A DNA stretch of 64,000 nt from Spinacia oleracea (taxonomy: Eukaryota > Streptophyta > Magnoliopsida > Caryophyllales > Amaranthaceae), in contig NC_079489.1 in the NCBI RefSeq assembly GCF_020520425.1, positions 18,996,001 through 19,060,000 of the forward strand, written 5' to 3'. Of this stretch, positions 59,038 to 64,000 are shown piece by piece. Position numbers and translations under genes: made by a program. How positions within the stretch are numbered: position 1 is the first letter of the stretch; each line of letters opens with the position of its first letter. A model generated the notes under the pieces. The model ran no database searches, was not told the DNA's origin, and saw nothing but the letters and a program-made list of their open reading frames with translations.

Positions 59038-60780
59038 TAACTGCTGCCAAGGAACCTTTACAAGTTAGCTTATTGTTCCGAACTTGATCTAACCGAATTT
59101 ATAAGCTAGCTAATAACTTCGTTGGTTAATCAACCTACCAAGATAACATTATCCATCACATAACTCAACTTAACAAGCTTAACCAACAAACGATTAATCG
59201 CGTTTGTAATTAAAGAATATGTAAGAGTCTCTCACAAGTAATTCCCAGAAAGAAGGCCTAGTATTGTGGATTAAGATAAGTAGTTTCGTATTAAAGAAGC
59301 TAGTAAGTACAATGTATAGAATAAAAAGGGTCATAAACTCCTAGGATCATCCATTATTGGATTATAAACATGATTATATTAATACAACTATACAAGTATA
59401 CAATAATTGAGATTAGCAGATGCAGTTAAGTGTTAACACACTTACACAAGCATGTCAACTTCAAAACTAAAAGTAGGAAAGAGATGTGCATGCACATGAG
59501 TGGATCAGATCCGAGGTTCTTGAATATAGTAAGTCTATTTTAAACAATAATATAAATAAATTATTAATCCAAATTACTAGTCTAAAAATAAGTGTAGACG
59601 TGTAGTTTTAGGACATTTTTGTAAAACGACCTTTTACAATTCCCTTTTTCGTTTTATTTTATCGAGGATGAGACGGTAGTCTGCAGAGCACTGGGATCGG
59701 TTTCAGACTTTCAGCTATGTTATTCGGACTCTTCATTTCACCTTAAATACCCGAGTTGGACAATTAGACACTTAACACGCACATAACCGAGTCGTACATT
59801 TGGACACATGTAACAAGGGGTCCCACCTTAGATCGATACTTGTCATCAAGCTTACTAGAGGGATTTGCTTTGCCTAACCGAATATACCAAATTCTTACGA
59901 GCCTAGCTTTATGGGTCACATGTAACGTTTGAAACTCATAAAAAAAAGGCCAAGTTGAAGTGTTTTAATGGGATAGGATTATAGGAAGTATTGATTGACT
60001 ATTCAAGCAAATTGAAATACGGTGTACAAACAAAATTCTACTCTCATTAATTAAATCGAAAGAGATCATGAAAAAATCCCTTCACATGATTTCGCAAACA
60101 AAGTCTTAGAAAGTTTCTGCTACCATTAGCTTAACCTGACACCCCCACTCCTTAGTCACTTATTTTATTCCCTCATGCATATTGTAATACAACTTACATA
60201 CAAATATACAATTGAGCAAATTAATACGAGCTATTTAAATTACATAATTAACGTAACTATTAATATACGAAATACATAACACGCAGTTGAACACGTTCAG
60301 GGAGGTCAAAAATCATAACTACCAAAGACAAATTACTAATTTTGATTAACACAATGATGAACTACCCTTCTAAGTAGAAACCAACCCCTCCCTACAAAAG
60401 AAAAATAATCTGGCAACATTTAATCTTAAAGATATAATCTTTGATACTAAAAACAACATCAAAACCAAAACCCACAAAAGAAATTGAAACAGGATTGAAA
60501 GACAGAAAGAATCTTGTGAAAATAGCCAAAAAAAATAAAAATAAAATACATACCTAAATAATAGATAATGAATTGGAAATCGGAAATGGGGTTGACTGAA
60601 AATGAGTTGATCGGAGGTTAAAGAAGAAGATAATAAAGAGTGTGGGTTTTGAGGAGAGAGAAAATAGGGGGAAATGGGGATTGGGTAATCTTCCTCTGTT
60701 TTATGCACACCGAAAGTTTTCGAGGTGGGTATGTATTATGTATGGTACCAGAGTCCCAGACTAATACTGACAATCACAAA
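59038..60780 (-). promoter_or_regulatory. BTB-TAZ 5' leader, probable long UTR intron and promoter
   Basis: Just upstream of the ATG on the minus strand is an acceptor (CCTTGGCAG, AG at 59045-59044). A good donor TTTAG|GTATGT lies at 60554/60553, giving a 5'-UTR intron of about 1.5 kb, a layout common in regulatory plant genes. The leader exon would be about 60555-60720. The region between has no open frame of note. The exact structure needs transcript data. Confidence 0.5.
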
Positions 60781-61456
60781 TTCATGGGTTTTTAATTTTA
60801 TTATGTGTATATTTGTCAATTTTTTGGGGGAAATTTCATTCTTTTTTTATTTATTTTAGAGGGTGAAGCTGATTTGGCTTGTCATTGTTCATTTTGGCTT
60901 TTTTGTGACTATCATTAATTGGGGTGGTCACTTGGTGAAGTTTTTCTAACCATTAATTATCATTTCTTGTATTAGATAGTCCACCCTCAAACGTGTACCA
61001 CCTTACCAAGTGATAAAATTTATCACTTTTTACCTAAAGCCTAAACGTGTTAGTTTTGGCAATTGGTTGTTGTTCATCCGGTTATTCAATTTAATTTTAT
61101 TGAAACTAAATCATAATTATTCATCATTAGAACGCGATTTTGTTCGAATTTGTTTTTACCACATTAGATCCAAATAATGTGATTGCCACCTTTAAGTCTA
61201 TATATGAGTATGCACCAATGAACTGTTACGTATATGTTAGGGAGTATTGTAAGATTATACTACCTCAATTTATTTTTAATCGTCTTATTTGGAATCTTTA
61301 TACACTATATTTTAATAGATAAAGAATACAATACTTTACCAATAAATATGTATATACGTGTAGATATTTTAAGATATTTATGCTTCTTCAATATTGCGTT
61401 GAACACTATGCAAAAAGTGAAACAAGATTGGTAAAAAGAAACAAACAGATTATTTA
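60781..61456. other. Non-coding stretch, no gene seen
   Basis: AT-rich upstream DNA of the BTB-TAZ gene. No element boundaries or supported frames identified. Confidence 0.4.
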
Positions 61457-61679
61457 GGGCTCGTTCGATATCGTCTTTTATTTTCAGTTTTCAATTTTTT
61501 ACAAAACTAAAAATCAAAATATGACCACCACTAAAAGTAGTTTTTAGTTTTTGTTGCCAGATTCAAAATTAACATGATTACTATAAGTATGATTATTTAT
61601 TAGTTCATTATTCAATATAAATCATATGACTTATTAAACCAAAAAAATTAAAAACTGAAAACGATACCGAACAAACACT
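61457..61679. mobile_element. MITE with GGGCTCGTTCG-type termini
   Basis: The left end GGGCTCGTTCGATATCGTCT, then TTTTCAGTTTTCAATTTTT, is mirrored by the right end (minus strand: AGTGTTTGTTCGGTATCGTT, then TTCAGTTTTTAATTTTT). 223 bp, no coding capacity. The flanking TTA/TAA hints at a Tourist (PIF/Harbinger) origin but is not exact. Confidence 0.7.
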
Positions 61680-61914
61680 AATAATTAGATTTCGCAAAAA
61701 ATTAATTCTTGAGTTTCTATTTATTTTTTTTATTTTTTTTGTCATCGAGTTTCTAGTTTATTTATTGGTATAAATAAAATATATAGAAATTATAAAGTGA
61801 GTAATTTTCTTCCAAAACTTAACAATAACGGAGGATTTGATTCATTAAAAGGGGAAGATAATCCCTCTTATTCTCTTTCCTTCCGCTTGAGTATATTTTG
61901 GGTGCAATTTGGAT

Positions 61915-62085
61915 TATACACCCGGGAGTACAGTGTCTAATGTGCACTCTGGTGAACCCTCGTTGAGCGTCTAATGAATATGGAGAACCATTTCAGTGTA
62001 CGCATACAAATATTTGAGTTATATGTTCTTTGGATTTGAAGTATATGTTCATTTGCTATATGTTTTTTGGGTATTTTAAAAACAG
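61915..62085. mobile_element. Truncated copy of the GGATTATACACCCGGG MITE
   Basis: GGATTATACACCCGGGAGTA and the following 160 bp closely match 37031-37176 and then 42441-42500, the MITE interrupted by the Copia element. The right end is missing. The sequence passes directly into the Stowaway element at TATTTTAAAAACAGATACAC. Confidence 0.7.
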
Positions 62086-62340
62086 ATACACTTTGACTGG
62101 CACGTAGTTGTAGGAGAGTGCGTTGAATTTATTAAAATAAGATGAGAGTGAGGTAGTATATGAATTATTTATTATAGTAAAAAGATGAAATGAGTAAGTC
62201 TGTGGACCACAAGAAAGAGAAAAATATTACGGAGTAATATAATTGGAAGTGGGGACCAACATGTAAACAAAAGTGTATCTCTTTTTAAAATACGGCCGTT
62301 TAAGGAAAGTGTATCTCTTTTTAAAATACGGAGGGAGTAT
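62086..62340. mobile_element. Stowaway-like MITE, left end lost
   Basis: The right end CTTTTTAAAATACGGAGGGA followed by GTA is a typical Stowaway terminus. The left end begins at AAAACAGATACACTTTGACT without the CTCCCTCCG tip. A duplicated AAAGTGTATCTCTTTTTAAA (62269 and 62307) marks a local repeat. Confidence 0.65.
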
Positions 62341-62343
62341 ATG

Positions 62344-62861
62344 TGTCACGGTCCGAGTGTTTTGACACGGGATCGTGCGGCGCGCTCTTGCCTATAGGGC
62401 GGCAAGGGCGCAAGCCTTGTACGGAAAGTGAATCTCAAGGCTTGGGGTACGAGCGGGTATTTGCTTCAAAATGGGCACCCATGCCTATTGGCGACAAGAG
62501 CGAGGGTCGATGGTCGAACGGGGCGCTTGTGTGCGCACAACAGGCACAAGCGGGACCGTCGACGAGAATGTATCTGTTTTGAGGAGACTTTGTTGGGTCT
62601 TAGAAAGCTTAAAAAACATGCGACAACACAATATCTATAAAGGCTAGCAACAACGCAAGTAATTAAGCAAAGGCAATTTCTGATTAGAGGTATTGGTTCA
62701 TACCCCTCATAGAGGTTTATTTTGAATTTGCTAAAACTTGCCATTGAGCACTGGAATTACAGTAACATAATAATTCTCTCTAAAGCCTAGAAAACTATTA
62801 GAAAGATCCTAGAAAGCAATAGAAAAGAGAAATACAAGTAAAGGAAGGTTGGATTCTAACA
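62344..62861 (-). repeat. LTR of the right-edge Ty3/gypsy-like element
   Basis: About 518 bp. Ends inferred from TG...CA and the adjoining purine-rich tract on the minus strand. The outer boundary could be 62342 because TGTG repeats there. It directly abuts the Stowaway element at 62340. Confidence 0.7.
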
Positions 62862-64000
62862 TCCTCCACCACTTAAGCTGTCGACGCCCTCGTCGACTTA
62901 CAAGAGTTACAAAAGATGAAAGAAAAAACTCATATTCTAAACTCTGTAGTCTTCTCTGAGCCGTTGGTTGATGGCGGTTGCTGGAGTCTTATTGAATCTT
63001 GTTGTGTCTTGATAGGTTGGTGAATCTTGTGAATCCAAGTCTTCCTTGTTTCTGGTTTCTGGCTCGGAGCGGCTGGGCTTGAGCTTGTATCTTGTTTATG
63101 ATGCGAGGGAGTATATGAGATGTCGCCTTTCTGAGTGGCTCCATCACTCGCATTGCCGAAAGGTCTTGGCCCTTCTCTTTCGTCTTTGTGGGAGTACCTA
63201 TACTTCGAACTAGACAAGCTTGACCACCTGCTACAAGCAAAGAATTCAAGTGAGGAATTACAACTGCTTTGCTGGCGCGGAGGAACTCCAATCCAAGTAC
63301 AAGGTTGAATTCGTCCATGTTGGCGGCAGTGTAGTTCATTTTTCCTTCCCAGTCTCCCAACTTTCCTTCCACCTGTTCTGCCACACCAAGAATCGGCTTG
63401 GCTTTAGAGTTGACGGATTTTATGCTACCGCCTCCTTTCTTGAGCACTAACCTCAATTTTCGGGCTTCTGCTTCGGTCACAAAGTTGTGAGAGGCGCCGG
63501 TGTCGACCATGGCTCGAGCATTCCTCCCATTCACCAGAAGGTCCACATACATCATATCTGCGGAGCCTTATCTTGTCTTGGGGGTCTCTTTCCCCATTGC
63601 ATACATCATGTAGACGGAGCTCATTCTGCGGGGCTCATCGTCCTCACTGCCTACTTCTTGTTCTGTCTCTTTTGGGGTTTCCTCCACGGACATGGCCGAG
63701 AACTTCCTCTGTAGGTTGTCGATCTCCCCTTTGTGTTTGCACTTCCACCATTTGTGTGGGCCTCGACATAGCAAACAATTAAGTCTACTAATGTTTCCAG
63801 AGGGCGTGCTGATCTTGGATTCCTTTGTTGATACAGAAGGTGATGACCAGGATGTCTGTGAATCTCCTCCCCCTTTTCCTTTCTTGAATCCCCCAACTGA
63901 GCTGGACGACACCCTTGACTCACTTCTCGCACTCTTGGGTGATCTTGGAGTCGGTCCCTCCAAGCTTGTAGGCATCCCCCTTGTTCCTTCTTCCGAGCGA
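62344..64000 (-). mobile_element. Ty3/gypsy-like LTR element, partial, fossil
   Basis: An LTR-like block (62344-62861) has TG...CA boundaries on the minus strand (TGTTAGAATCC ... GGTCCGTGACA). Next to it is a purine-rich tract with GTGGTGGAGGA. Upstream on the minus strand are a retroviral-type aspartic protease (MVDTGASHNFVTEAE, 62989-63555) and the end of gag with a zinc knuckle (CLLCRGPHKWWKC, 63568-63975). Reverse transcriptase and integrase are absent between the protease and the LTR, so it is internally reduced or a gag-protease-only non-autonomous form. It continues past the right edge of the window. Broken, with at least about one or two breaks. Confidence 0.78.

Overview
The window is eukaryotic nuclear DNA from a flowering plant. 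It has spliced genes with plant-specific architectures, GT-AG introns, AT-rich non-coding DNA and many nested plant transposons. A eudicot such as a member of the spinach/beet family is my best guess, but that is an impression and was not tested.

Host genes are few. (1) A probable terminal exon of an unidentified plus-strand gene ends at 1777. (2) A complete TFIIS transcription elongation factor lies on the minus strand (CDS 3068-5867, 378 aa). (3) A complete LSM6 gene (48295-55613, 91 aa) is split by a first intron of about 6.9 kb filled with transposon DNA. (4) A complete BTB-TAZ (BT-type) scaffold gene lies on the minus strand (57379-59037, 397 aa, five coding exons), with a likely 5'-UTR intron reaching about 60.55 kb.

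The rest is mostly mobile DNA. The most interesting element is a Mutator-like element (MULE) at 6681-17223, close upstream of TFIIS. It has TIRs of about 75 bp and an imperfect 9-bp target duplication. Two genes point at each other inside it: a MULE transposase followed by an OTU-protease domain (minus strand), and a plant-mobile-domain (PMD) gene (plus strand). Each gene starts next to a TIR, the layout known from maize MuDR. Arrays of CCATGG-centred palindromes lie near both ends. The PMD gene is split by a 2.9-kb solo LTR, and each reading frame carries at least one disabling change.

18.0-21.7 kb is a PIF/Harbinger-like element made of GATCTG-type minisatellite, with a hAT element and a solo LTR nested in it. 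22-24.2 kb holds a SINE, a degenerate 60-bp tandem array and a Stowaway MITE. 24.87-36.2 kb and 36.3-46.97 kb are two composite elements that abut (TA)n tracts and share related termini. They hold tRNA-like sequences, gene fragments (one resembling PHYTOCHROME KINASE SUBSTRATE), a 1.86-kb non-autonomous MULE, an AT-rich TIR element, a young Copia element (37177-42435) and an older Copia fossil. The right edge holds part of a Ty3/gypsy-like element (62344 to beyond 64000).

The three recognised host genes look intact and unrelated: Pol II elongation, RNA decay and splicing, and CUL3/BTB-type signalling. They do not form a functional cluster. No bacterial-type features (operons, CRISPR) are present.
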